A DNA stretch of 64,000 nucleotides, taken from positions 1-64,000 of the forward strand of contig CAKOWU010000006.1 in NCBI GenBank assembly GCA_934129885.1, given 5' to 3'. This stretch comes from an uncultured Bacilli bacterium (GTDB lineage: Bacteria > Bacillota_I > Bacilli_A > RF39 > UBA660). The stretch's first letter is position 1. Every line of letters starts with the position of its first letter. A model generated the notes under the pieces. It was not told the DNA's origin, made no database searches, and saw only the letters and a program-made list of their open reading frames with translations. Position numbers and translations under genes: made by a program. Shown here in pieces: positions 54,143 through 62,157 of the stretch.

Positions 54143-54245
54143 TAGAATGTAAGAGGTATGGTGATACTTTTTACGGGCAATATAATATTGTATAGGTGTG
54201 CTACCAAAATGATAACACATTATGATGAAAGGAAGCGAATGATAT

Positions 54246-54656
54246 ATGATGTTAGTGCCAAGAAGAAATTTTGATTTATTTGATGAGATGTTTGAGGATC
54301 CTTTTTTCTCAAAATCTAGTAAACTTATGAAAACTGATATAAAAGAAAATGAGAATGACTATACTATTGAGGTTGATTTGCCTGGCTATTCTAAAGATGA
54401 TATTCAAATTACGGTTGATGACGGATATCTTACTGTAAGTGCTAATACATCTAAAGAAGACGCTGATACTTCTTCAAAATATGTTAAAAGAGAAAGATAT
54501 TACGGGGAATGTTCTAGAAGTTTTTATGTGGGCAATGATGTGGAAACTGAAGATGTTAGGGCATCTTTCCGTAATGGTATTTTGAAACTAGAAGTACCTA
54601 AAAAAGAAGATGTAAAGCAATTACCTGAGAAAAAGTATGTTCAAATTGAAGATTAA
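54246..54656 (+). CDS. Small heat-shock protein (Hsp20/alpha-crystallin family)
   Basis: The 136-residue chaperone has the alpha-crystallin domain: MKTDIKENENDYTIEVDLPGYSKDDIQITVDDGYLTVSANTS, YGECSRSFYVGNDVETEDVRASFRNGILKLEVPKK. Such proteins hold unfolding proteins during heat shock without ATP. The gene has a leader of about 100 bp after a CIRCE-like operator, so it is probably HrcA-repressed. The N-terminus (MMLVPRRNFDLFDEMFEDPFF) is typical of bacterial Hsp20. Confidence 0.95.
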   Translation: MMLVPRRNFDLFDEMFEDPFFSKSSKLMKTDIKENENDYTIEVDLPGYSKDDIQITVDDGYLTVSANTSKEDADTSSKYVKRERYYGECSRSFYVGNDVETEDVRASFRNGILKLEVPKKEDVKQLPEKKYVQIED

Positions 54657-54663
54657 TTGTTAG

Positions 54664-54687
54664 GAACTCTAATGAGTTCTTTTTTTC
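54664..54687 (+). terminator. Terminator after hsp20
   Basis: GAACTC, loop TAAT, GAGTTC and Ts. Confidence 0.8.
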
Positions 54688-54717
54688 TTGTCAAGGACTA
54701 CTGATGTGTGCTATAAT
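54688..54717 (+). promoter_or_regulatory. Promoter of the 54743 gene
   Basis: TTGTCA at 54688-54693, 18-bp spacer, TATAAT at 54712-54717 with an extended -10 TGTG context. Confidence 0.65.
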
Positions 54718-54742
54718 CTTTACGATATTGGTGGTGTGATGT

Positions 54743-56125
54743 GTGAAAGATACAAAATTAAATAAAGAGACTTTGGAAGAAGTTAAAGATACAGAAAACC
54801 TTTTAAATACAGAGATAGAAGGTAAGAAAGTTAAAAAGAAACGTTCTAAACAAAAGATATTTATTATAGTTAGTATTATTTTTTTACTTGGATGTATTTT
54901 TATTTATGGCGGAAGGTTTACATATTTTTATTTAAATAATAAGAAGACGGAGGATGCTGAGAAAAATTTATTTGCGACTACTTTAAAGGTTAATAATAAA
55001 GATTCTGATAATTTTAAAAATATTGATGACGTATATTATTTTTATAAAGATGCAAAAAACAATTATGTTAAATATTCTAATTTAATTTGGAGAGTTATTA
55101 AGATTAATAAAGATAAAAGTGTTACTATGATACTTGATAGCCCTATTACAATTTTAGGTTATGGTGATATGGAGACTTCTTATGATGAATCTAATCTTGT
55201 AAACTGGCTTAATAATTCTGATAATGGGTTATTACATGAGATTACTACGACGGAGAAGTATTTATCTCAAAACAAGGTGTGTACTGATGCGGTAAGTAAG
55301 ATTAGTAAAAGAACTTGTAAGAATAAGGGTTCACATTATTTTGATTTATTATCTATTGATGATTATGTAAAGACTGGTAATACAGATAGTTTTATTAATA
55401 ATGGTTATTATAATTATTTGGCTAATAAAGATGATAGTGGTAATATTTGGTATATTAATGCGGAAGGTAAACTTGCGACGAGTGAGGGTAAAGATTTATA
55501 TGGTGTGAAGCCAGTTGTTACTTTGAATTATAGCTTGGAAACTAATGGCGGAGATGGTAGTTCTGATAAACCTTATACTTTAAGTGAGGATTCTACTTAT
55601 TTTGGTAGTTATGTTAAGTTAGGTGAAGATACTTATAGGGTTTATGATGTTACTGATGGAAATGTTAAAATGGTAAAAACTTCAGTAATTAAAGACGGAG
55701 ATGTTGATTTAAAACATGTATATTCTGTAGGTAGTAGTAAGTTTAATTTATCATATAGGTCTAGTTTGGCATATTATTTAAATTATACTTATCTTAAGAA
55801 TTTGGATTATAAAGATACTCTTATTAAAAATAATTATTATAATGGTTATTATACTGATGATTATAATACGTCTTTAAATCCTATGGAACTTACAGTGGGA
55901 GTGCCTTCTATTGGAGATGTTATGTTTGATAATGAGTCTGATGAGTATTTTACAATGACAGGAACGGCTGAAACGTCTTCATATGTTTATGTTATTAGAG
56001 GTGATGGTTCTGGTTCTTACAGGGGAGTAAAATTTAATAGTGGTGTACTTCCATGCGTGAGCGTTAGTAGTGAGAGTTTGAAGTCGGGAAATGGAACTAT
56101 GGAAGAACCATATAGAGCGGAGTAG
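54743..56125 (+). CDS. Membrane-anchored protein with two GDGS..PY (DUF6273-like) modules
   Basis: The 460-residue protein has a charged cytoplasmic start (about 1-45), one membrane helix (FIIVSIIFLLGCIFIYGG) and a large outside part. The first module has SNLIWRVIKINKDKSVTMILD and ends KPVVTLNYSLETNGGDGSSDKPYTL. The second begins FGSYVKLGEDTYRVYDV and ends GVLPCVSVSSESLKSGNGTMEEPYRAE. Two tandem modules thus form the ectodomain. The start is GTG 54743 after GGTGGTGTGAT. It ends five bases before the next start, so the glycosidase gene is in the same operon. The function is unknown, probably envelope-related. Confidence 0.75.
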   Translation: MKDTKLNKETLEEVKDTENLLNTEIEGKKVKKKRSKQKIFIIVSIIFLLGCIFIYGGRFTYFYLNNKKTEDAEKNLFATTLKVNNKDSDNFKNIDDVYYFYKDAKNNYVKYSNLIWRVIKINKDKSVTMILDSPITILGYGDMETSYDESNLVNWLNNSDNGLLHEITTTEKYLSQNKVCTDAVSKISKRTCKNKGSHYFDLLSIDDYVKTGNTDSFINNGYYNYLANKDDSGNIWYINAEGKLATSEGKDLYGVKPVVTLNYSLETNGGDGSSDKPYTLSEDSTYFGSYVKLGEDTYRVYDVTDGNVKMVKTSVIKDGDVDLKHVYSVGSSKFNLSYRSSLAYYLNYTYLKNLDYKDTLIKNNYYNGYYTDDYNTSLNPMELTVGVPSIGDVMFDNESDEYFTMTGTAETSSYVYVIRGDGSGSYRGVKFNSGVLPCVSVSSESLKSGNGTMEEPYRAE

Positions 56126-56129
56126 TAGT

Positions 56130-57191
56130 ATGAGTAGGAAAGAGAAGAAAGTGAAAAAGGATAGAAAAGAAAAAAAGAAATCTAAAATATGGAAAAGTAC
56201 AGTTGTGTTTATTATTCTTGATTTATGTGCTTTGGCTGGTTTCTTTGTAATGTATGGACCTTTTGACTATGTTAGGAATTTGTATGTTACGACGGCGATG
56301 CAGACGATGAATCATCAATATTTGGCTAGAGTTTTTTACAGTGAAAAGACTATTGAGGCTATTATGTCTAAAAATTATATTTCTGGTTTAGATGAGGACG
56401 CTAATTTAAATGATATTGTTATTGATACTTCTAAGAAGACGTCTTTTAAGGATGAATATGAGAAGGAACTTCTTACTAGGGAACCTGGTAATGATTTATA
56501 TAAGATATTGAATGTTAATGTTGGTAACGCCAATGGATATTTGGTAGCAATATATGATCCAAAGAAGGTTAAATTATTACGTACTAAAAAGTTTAATGCT
56601 GGTACGCAAGGTGAACGTGTATCTGATATGTGTAAGAGATATGGTGGAACTGTGTGTATAAACGGCGGCGGATTTGCGAACGGACTTGATAATGGTTCTG
56701 ATGTGCCACTTGGACATGTTATAGATGACGGAAAAGTTGTATGGCCTTTGAGTGAAGACGGTAGCAGAGGAGACATTATTGGTCTTACTAATGAAGGTAA
56801 ATTAAAACTTGTTAGTAATTCTACGGGTAGTGAGGCTGTGGCTGCTGGTATTGAACAAGGTCTTGAGTTTGGACCATTCCTTATTGTAAATGGTAAATCT
56901 GCGAAGATAAGTGGTACTCCTTATGGGGTTGCAAATAAATGTGTTATTGCACAGCGTAAAGACGGGGTTATGATGTTCCTTGTTACTGAGGGAGAGACTT
57001 ATATTGATGGCGCTAGTTTATCTGATGTGGTAACTACGCTTGAAAGGTACGGGGCATATAATGCAGCGAATTTGGACGGCGGACAGTCAACTAGTTTGGT
57101 TGTTGACGGTAAACTTGTTAATTCTCCTAATTATTTAGCGAAGAAACAAGGCGGTAGGTATGTTGTTACTGGTTGGGGTCTTATTCCTTAA
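56130..57191 (+). CDS. Phosphodiester glycosidase family (NAGPA/DUF2233-like) protein
   Basis: The 353-residue protein starts with a basic patch (SRKEKKVKKDRKEKKK), one membrane helix (STVVFIILDLCALAGFFVMYG) and an ectodomain containing the NAGPA fold: GGTVCINGGGFANG, then CVIAQRKDGVMMFLVTEGE and the signature AYNAANLDGGQSTSLVVDGKLVNSP. Members release GlcNAc-phosphodiesters or act in polysaccharide processing. ATG 56130 follows GGAGTAGTAGT; the longer ORF from 56091 would overlap the upstream gene. The upstream surface protein is probably its operon partner. A terminator follows. Confidence 0.88.
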   Translation: MSRKEKKVKKDRKEKKKSKIWKSTVVFIILDLCALAGFFVMYGPFDYVRNLYVTTAMQTMNHQYLARVFYSEKTIEAIMSKNYISGLDEDANLNDIVIDTSKKTSFKDEYEKELLTREPGNDLYKILNVNVGNANGYLVAIYDPKKVKLLRTKKFNAGTQGERVSDMCKRYGGTVCINGGGFANGLDNGSDVPLGHVIDDGKVVWPLSEDGSRGDIIGLTNEGKLKLVSNSTGSEAVAAGIEQGLEFGPFLIVNGKSAKISGTPYGVANKCVIAQRKDGVMMFLVTEGETYIDGASLSDVVTTLERYGAYNAANLDGGQSTSLVVDGKLVNSPNYLAKKQGGRYVVTGWGLIP

Positions 57192-57200
57192 ATTTATATT

Positions 57201-57263
57201 AAAAAGTAGACTGATTATGATATGAACTTTTAATTTCATAAGAGTTTAGTCTACTTTTTTTTT
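57201..57263 (+). terminator. Terminator after the phosphodiester glycosidase gene
   Basis: AAAAAGTAGACT, a long AT-rich loop, AGTCTACTTTTT and Ts. Confidence 0.8.
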
Positions 57264-57294
57264 AATTAAATATGATTATATAGGTAGGTATGTT

Positions 57295-57573
57295 ATGAGT
57301 GTTATTCCGAATGTTTCTCCCAAGGTTTTTACTTTAAGTGCGGTCGCTATTGGATATTTACTTATTGATAGCAATACGGCTAATGAGCAAAATGCACTTG
57401 GTAACTGGCTTATGCTTGTGGCACAGGTGTTATGTACTAATGCTTATTTTTTACAGGTTCAAGATGAGAGGAAAAATGTTAATGAGATGAGTAGTGAAGA
57501 TACTATTGAATTGCTTCAGAAAATGGTTAGTGCTTTAAGCACTGAGATAGATAATTTGAAGAAAAATTTATAA
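57295..57573 (+). CDS. Small hypothetical protein, 92 aa
   Basis: The ATG at 57295 is preceded by only a weak GGTAGGTATGTT. The N-terminal half is a membrane-type segment (VFTLSAVAIGYLLIDS, then GNWLMLVAQVLCTNAYFLQ) and the C-terminal half is a charged coiled coil (EMSSEDTIELLQKMVSALSTEI). This two-helix layout with a C-terminal coil is typical of small membrane proteins, but I do not recognise the family. It may be part of the operon before the short-chain dehydrogenase. Confidence 0.65.
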   Translation: MSVIPNVSPKVFTLSAVAIGYLLIDSNTANEQNALGNWLMLVAQVLCTNAYFLQVQDERKNVNEMSSEDTIELLQKMVSALSTEIDNLKKNL

Positions 57574-57629
57574 TATGATTTACAAATATTATGGCCTATT
57601 ATATAATGATTAGTAGTGAAGGTGATAGA

Positions 57630-58379
57630 ATGAAGGCATTAATTACGGGCGCAAGCAGTGGTATAGGTGAGGCAATTGCTAGAGTACTTGTAAGTGAAGG
57701 GTACGAGGTTATTCTGGTTGCGAGAAGGAAGACTAAACTTGAGAAACTTACAAAGGAACTTGGAAATGGTGCTAGTTATATTGTGACAGATATTTCTAGT
57801 ACGTTTAATTGTACGGAGTTATATAACAAGGTAAAAAAAGAAGATATTGATATTTTGGTTAATAATGCAGGTTTTGGGCTTTGTGATGATTTTAGTAAGT
57901 CTAAACTTGATAAAGAACTTGATATGATTGACCTTAATATTAAAGGATTACATACTTTGACGAAGTTATTTTTGGCTGATTTTAGAAAAAAAGATAGAGG
58001 TTATATTTTGAATGTTGCATCTTCGGCGGCGTTTATGCCTGGGCCACTTATGGCGACGTATTATGCGTCTAAAAGTTATGTTTTGAATTTATCTTTAGCG
58101 ATTTATGAGGAACTTAAACGTGAGGGTAGTAATGTTTCTATTAGTGTTTTATGCCCTGGACCTGTTGATACGGAGTTTAATAAGGTCGCAAAGGTTAATT
58201 TTAGTATTAAAGGGATTGATAAGGATGTCGTGGCAGAGTATGCGGTTAAGAAGATGTTCAGTGAAAAGTTGATTATTATTCCTGGTTTTAAAATGAAGTT
58301 GGCTGTTTTTCTAACTAGATTTGTACCTAGAAAGTTACTTCTTAAAATTGTTTATAATATCCAAGATAAGAAGAGATAG
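57630..58379 (+). CDS. Short-chain dehydrogenase/reductase (SDR)
   Basis: The 249-residue protein has a classical SDR core: TGASSGIGEAIARVLVSEGY (cofactor GxxxGxG), DILVNNAGFG, VASSAAFMPG and the catalytic YYASKSYVLNLSLAI with Tyr and Lys. A PG motif (CPGPVDTEF) follows. Members reduce or oxidise small alcohols, sugars or lipids with NAD(P)H; the substrate is not evident. ATG 57630 follows GAAGGTGATAGA; the upstream extension to 57591 lacks an RBS. A terminator hairpin follows the stop. Confidence 0.88.
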   Translation: MKALITGASSGIGEAIARVLVSEGYEVILVARRKTKLEKLTKELGNGASYIVTDISSTFNCTELYNKVKKEDIDILVNNAGFGLCDDFSKSKLDKELDMIDLNIKGLHTLTKLFLADFRKKDRGYILNVASSAAFMPGPLMATYYASKSYVLNLSLAIYEELKREGSNVSISVLCPGPVDTEFNKVAKVNFSIKGIDKDVVAEYAVKKMFSEKLIIIPGFKMKLAVFLTRFVPRKLLLKIVYNIQDKKR

Positions 58380-58400
58380 TTTATTTATATGTTCACAAAA

Positions 58401-58428
58401 AACATTAGAATTTTGTTTCTAATGTTTT
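58401..58428. terminator. Bidirectional terminator between the SDR and the surface-protein gene
   Basis: AAACATTAGAA, loop TTTTGT, TTCTAATGTTT. A very similar hairpin recurs at 59136-59164. Confidence 0.75.
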
Positions 58429-58439
58429 AATTATATGGG

Positions 58440-58901
58440 TTAGCTGTTGCATTTACCTGTGGTTACGGAAGAGATGTTGCTATCTGTAAACATATTAGAT
58501 GAATTAGCGTTTTCTGGGATTTTCCAATTTGTGCCTACATATACGTTTTTTAAATTGTTTGTGTAAGCAAACATGTGATCTACTTTGCTTATATTTTTAG
58601 TATCAAAGTTACACAAATTTAATTCTTCAATATTATATGTGGATGAAAACATGTACTCCATATTTACTACGTTACTTGTAATAAAATTGCTGACATCTAA
58701 TTCTTTTAAATTGCCTTTAGCAGATAAATTTATGTCGGTACTGAAGACAGAATAACCAACCGATAGGCATAGTAATGTTGTGAATAAACTTAATATAATT
58801 ATTTTTCTTTGTTTATTTGCTTTTCTTCGATGTAGTCGCTTTCTATGTTTTATGTCATCATCTCCATTAAAATAAACGTATAACAGTATATTATATGCCA
58901 A
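58440..58901 (-). CDS. DUF285 (BspA-type) small surface protein of the YSAFSTN family
   Basis: The frame encodes a basic N-terminus (HRKRLHRRKANKQRK), one membrane helix (IIILSLFTTLLCLSVGYSVFSTDINLSAKGN) and an ectodomain with DUF285 repeats: FITSNVVNMEYMFSSTYNIEELNLCNFDTKNISKVDHMF. DUF285 repeats are common in surface proteins of host-associated bacteria. No ATG, GTG or TTG lies where other family members start; the only in-frame ATG is at 58901, after palindrome P1. The start, and so expression, are uncertain. The gene may be a decayed relic. Confidence 0.6.
   Translation of the reverse strand: MAYNILLYVYFNGDDDIKHRKRLHRRKANKQRKIIILSLFTTLLCLSVGYSVFSTDINLSAKGNLKELDVSNFITSNVVNMEYMFSSTYNIEELNLCNFDTKNISKVDHMFAYTNNLKNVYVGTNWKIPENANSSNMFTDSNISSVTTGKCNS
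58877..58897. repeat. Palindrome P1 of pair III
   Basis: CGTATAACA-GTA-TATTATATG, an imperfect palindrome in front of the surface gene. Its reverse complement nearly equals P2 at 58985-59005 (centre TAC versus TGC). Confidence 0.75.
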
Positions 58902-58982
58902 AAAACGAACGAAAATATTACTTTTGTAGTAGATAAATTGGTTGAGTAGACATCTAAAACACCTAATTTTAGGTAAAAAATA

Positions 58983-59007
58983 ATCGTATAATATGCTGTT
59001 ATACGAT
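58983..59007. repeat. Palindrome P2 of pair III
   Basis: ATCGTATAATA-TGC-TGTTATACGAT. It carries TGTTAT, not AGTTAT, and P1 of this pair carries the matching variant. From here to 59135 I see no gene, only AT-rich sequence. Confidence 0.75.
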
Positions 59008-59135
59008 AATTCTTGATTAAAATTATATTTAATACTTTCTGTATCAATAATAACATTTTATATAAGGATAGTGCAAATAATATGTGCAAAAATTTACTTC
59101 AAGTTTACATATGATATGTTTTATTAAACATCAAA

Positions 59136-59164
59136 AAACATTAGATTTCTTTTTCTAATGTTTT
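59136..59164. terminator. Hairpin repeated from 58401-58428
   Basis: AAACATTAGA, loop TTTCTTTT, TCTAATGTTTT. With the copy at 58401 it brackets the pair-III surface gene. Confidence 0.6.
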
Positions 59165-59388
59165 GAGTTCTTCTTTAGATAAGCTTGGTGCTTTTGCAAT
59201 ATTGTTAATGGACATTTTCATTTTAAGCAAATTTTTTGCAGTTTCTAGCCTAGCGTTTTGTCTCTGATTTCTTCGCTGTTGGCAAAATAGGTATTTCGGG
59301 TTTTCTCTTCATCTTCCTCTTTTGACATAAACTCTATGAAGTCAGAATTATTATTAATTTCTTTTACACTCTTTACAAACTCTTTCAT
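59141..59388 (-). pseudogene. Remnant of an Rpn-type PD-(D/E)xK nuclease/transposase
   Basis: On the minus strand from ATG 59388 one reads MKEFVKSVKEINNNSDFIEFMSKEEDEEK, then after a frameshift NARLETAKNLLKMKMSINNIAKAPSLSKEELKTLEKEI, ending at 59141. The latter matches the C-terminal helical tail of Rpn recombination-promoting nucleases (AKNLLKMGMSIEDIAKATGLS type). The catalytic domain is gone. The 280 bp to the next gene are AT-rich with a stretch of Ts; I see only a -10-like TATAAT at 59647-59652. Confidence 0.65.
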
Positions 59389-59674
59389 AATCTTATCTTC
59401 CTCCTTCCGAAAAAATGAATACAGTCCCTTTTATTCAGAGGATCCACTTTCCCCCTCGTTAGTAATATACTGTGTTTATTTGCAAATTTCTTTTTTTTCT
59501 GGAAGTTTTTTGATTTTTTTGCAAAAAAAATTTTTAGAATAGATACTATCTATGTTTTATTATTTATTTTATATTGGTGTAGTTAAAACCCTGAAAAGTT
59601 TTATTAATTTTTAATCTTTTTCCTTTAAAAAAACCCATAATTATATTATAATATGAATTACTGGTGATGTGGCT

Positions 59675-60463
59675 ATGGAATATGCTTTAGATATTAATGA
59701 TTTCACATTTAAATATGACGATAAAATTTTGTTTGAAAATTTAAATATAAGTCTTTTGAGAAGTTCACTTTGTACATTTTTTTGCGAAAACGGAAGCGGT
59801 AAGTCGACGCTTGCATCTATTATAAAGGGTGATATTGATGCCGGTTATAATGTTATGGTGTTTGATAAATTGCCTAGTTTATCTAAAAAAGATGTGTTTG
59901 TGATAGATGCGAATTTTGGTAAATGTTTTAAGAGTTCTAGTATTGATGAAGTTATAGAAAAAGAGTTATTAAAGTATGATGTGTTACTTAAGAATGTGTC
60001 TGATAGGGTATCTGTTTTTTTAGAATTATTTGGAATTGATAGAGATGCGGATGTACGAAGTCTTTCTGGGAGTGATAAGTTGGTTATTATTTTTCTAATT
60101 TCTTTATTAAGTGGTGTAAAAATGGTGGTTATTGATAATATTTTTGAATATTTAAGTGTGCCTATTAGGAACAAGATGTTTAGAATACTTAAGACTTTTA
60201 ATGAGAAAGAATTACTTACTATACTAAATTTTACAACTAATATTGAGGATGCATTATATATGAATGAACTTATTATATATAAAGATAAAAAGGTACTTAT
60301 GAAGGGGAATACTAAAGAGGTTTTACAAAATATAGATGTTTTTGAGGAAAATAAAATTGAATTACCTTTTGTTGTTTCTTTATCTAATAAACTTATGTTT
60401 TATGACCTTATAGACAGGGTTTATTATGATGCGGGGGATTTGGTGAATGCGATATGGAAGTAA
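59675..60463 (+). CDS. ECF-type ABC transporter ATPase EcfA1-like, degenerate
   Basis: The 262-residue ATPase has a Walker A (ENGSGKSTLASII) and a signature LSGSDKL instead of LSGGQ. The Walker B region reads MVVIDNIFEYLS, where the catalytic Glu is replaced by Asn, and the expected His switch reads LNFTTNIEDA. These changes suggest weak or no hydrolysis. Gene order EcfA1-EcfA2-EcfT-TruA is common in Bacillota, where such ATPases power vitamin uptake, but EcfT is missing between the ATPases and truA here. ATG 59675 follows GGTGATGT. It overlaps the next ATPase gene. Confidence 0.82.
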   Translation: MEYALDINDFTFKYDDKILFENLNISLLRSSLCTFFCENGSGKSTLASIIKGDIDAGYNVMVFDKLPSLSKKDVFVIDANFGKCFKSSSIDEVIEKELLKYDVLLKNVSDRVSVFLELFGIDRDADVRSLSGSDKLVIIFLISLLSGVKMVVIDNIFEYLSVPIRNKMFRILKTFNEKELLTILNFTTNIEDALYMNELIIYKDKKVLMKGNTKEVLQNIDVFEENKIELPFVVSLSNKLMFYDLIDRVYYDAGDLVNAIWK

Positions 60464-61230
60464 TGTTAGTGGATGTTACGTACAGGTATAAGAATTCTTC
60501 TAGAGATAGTTTAGTTTCTATAAATATGAATATTAGTGGTCCTTCTATTACGGGTATTACAGGGGTTCCTGGGAGTGGTAAGACTACTTTGCTTGGTATT
60601 ATTTCAGATGTTATAAAGCCTACGGCTGGGAAAGTATATATACAACCTAAAGATGTTTTAATGGTGTTTCAAAATCCTGCGAATGTGTTTAGTGAGCATA
60701 CTGTTTTTGGTGAGATATGCAAGCACACGAGAAGTAAGGACGCTAGAAGGGTACTGGCATCACTGAAAATGGTACGACTTGATGATAGTTATTTATACAT
60801 GGATCCTTTTTGTCTTAGTGAGAGTGAGCAGAGGCTTGTTTGTATTGCATCGGTGTTAGCTGCCAATCCAAAGATTATTGTATTTGATGAGCCTTTTAGG
60901 GGTCTTGATGATAATAATAAGAAATATATGATTAAGTTATTTAAGATGATGAAGTACAGGTATAATAAGATGATTTTGGTGGCAAGTATTGATACGGATT
61001 TACTTGATGCGATTTGTGATACGGTGTATGTTATGAAGGATGGAGAAGTTGTTTGTTCTGGAGACAAGTATGAGGTTTTATCTAATGAGAAGATTATGGT
61101 AGATAGTGGGCTTTGCTCTCCTAAAACGCTTGAGTTTTCTAATTTGGTAAAGAGGATGAAGAATGTAAATTTAGGAAAAAGAAATGATATTAATGATTTA
61201 ATAAAAGATATATATAGGAAAGCAAGATAA
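60454..61230 (+). CDS. ECF-type ABC transporter ATPase EcfA2-like, divergent
   Basis: The 258-residue protein has Walker A GVPGSGKTTLLGII, Q-loop VFQNPANVF, a signature LSESEQRLVCI (instead of LSGGQ) and an intact Walker B IIVFDEPFRGLDD. The switch His is replaced (ILVASIDTDLLDAI). Thus this partner keeps the catalytic Glu while the first lacks it, as in asymmetric ABC pairs. It overlaps the EcfA1-like gene by 10 bp, so the two are surely made together. truA follows after a promoter. The EcfT membrane subunit must be encoded elsewhere if the pair is functional. Confidence 0.82.
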   Translation: MEVMLVDVTYRYKNSSRDSLVSINMNISGPSITGITGVPGSGKTTLLGIISDVIKPTAGKVYIQPKDVLMVFQNPANVFSEHTVFGEICKHTRSKDARRVLASLKMVRLDDSYLYMDPFCLSESEQRLVCIASVLAANPKIIVFDEPFRGLDDNNKKYMIKLFKMMKYRYNKMILVASIDTDLLDAICDTVYVMKDGEVVCSGDKYEVLSNEKIMVDSGLCSPKTLEFSNLVKRMKNVNLGKRNDINDLIKDIYRKAR

Positions 61231-61233
61231 AAT

Positions 61234-61261
61234 TTGACAGTTATTTTATTTTGGTTATACT
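61234..61261 (+). promoter_or_regulatory. Promoter of truA
   Basis: TTGACA at 61234-61239, 16-bp spacer, TATACT at 61256-61261, directly after the EcfA2-like stop. Confidence 0.75.
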
Positions 61262-61293
61262 ATAATATAGTGATATGAGAGGAGTAATATAAT

Positions 61294-62034
61294 ATGAGAT
61301 ATTTTATGACTTTTGCGTATGATGGCTCAAAATATAAAGGATATCAAAAGCAACCTGATGTAAAGACGGTTCAAGGGGAGATAGAGAAAGCACTTACTAC
61401 TATTAATGGTGGCGAGAATGTAGATATTCATGCGGCGGGTAGAACGGATGCTGGGGTACATGCTTTTAACCAGAAGGCACATTTTGATTTGAATAAAAAT
61501 ATTGCTGTGGAAAAGATTAGGGATGGCGTAAATAGTTTAATCCCAGACGATATATATATTAAAAATGTTGAGATTGTGGCGGATGATTTTCATGCCAGAT
61601 ACAATGCGAAGGCGAAGGAATATATTTATATGATTAATATGGGAGAGTATAACCCTATTGATAAGGATTATATATATCAGTACAATAAGAAGTTAGATGT
61701 TGTTGAGATGCAGAGGGCTCTTAAGTATTTAGAGGGGACGCATAGTTTTAAGACTTTTACTAAGGCTGATGATGAGAGGGAAGATTATACGAGGACGATT
61801 GTGCAGACTAATTTGATTAGAGATATGAAGAATGTAAATAAGATTACAATGTCATTTTTAGGTACTGGTTTTATGAGGTATCAAGTTAGGAATATGGTTG
61901 GAACTTTACTAGAGATTGGCGAAGGTAAAAGAAAGAGTGAGGATATTATTGATCTTATTAGGGCAGAGGATAGGACTGTTGCGGGTAAGACGGCTGCGCC
62001 TGAGGGATTATATTTAAAGGATGTTCTGTATTAA
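61294..62034 (+). CDS. truA: tRNA pseudouridine synthase A
   Basis: The 246-residue protein has the TruA core: MRYFMTFAYDGSKYKGYQKQP, the catalytic Asp motif HAAGRTDAGVHAFNQKAHFD, RYNAKAKEYIYMI, THSFKTFTKADDE and FMRYQVRNMVGTLLEIGEGKR. TruA makes pseudouridine at positions 38-40 of many tRNAs. Its start follows GAGGAGTAAT. Location after ECF ATPase genes fits the usual Bacillota order with EcfT missing. A terminator follows. Confidence 0.97.
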   Translation: MRYFMTFAYDGSKYKGYQKQPDVKTVQGEIEKALTTINGGENVDIHAAGRTDAGVHAFNQKAHFDLNKNIAVEKIRDGVNSLIPDDIYIKNVEIVADDFHARYNAKAKEYIYMINMGEYNPIDKDYIYQYNKKLDVVEMQRALKYLEGTHSFKTFTKADDEREDYTRTIVQTNLIRDMKNVNKITMSFLGTGFMRYQVRNMVGTLLEIGEGKRKSEDIIDLIRAEDRTVAGKTAAPEGLYLKDVLY

Positions 62035-62068
62035 GGTAATATTTTAATGAAGTAATGTAAATACATGT

Positions 62069-62094
62069 AAAAAACTAGGGTAGCCTAGTTTTTT
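62069..62094 (+). terminator. Terminator after truA
   Basis: AAAAAACTAGG, loop GTAG, CCTAG and Ts. Confidence 0.85.
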
Positions 62095-62157
62095 ATTAAG
62101 GATTATTAAAGTCTAGTTTTAGGATATATATCAATGATTTGACTTTTAATTTTTACA

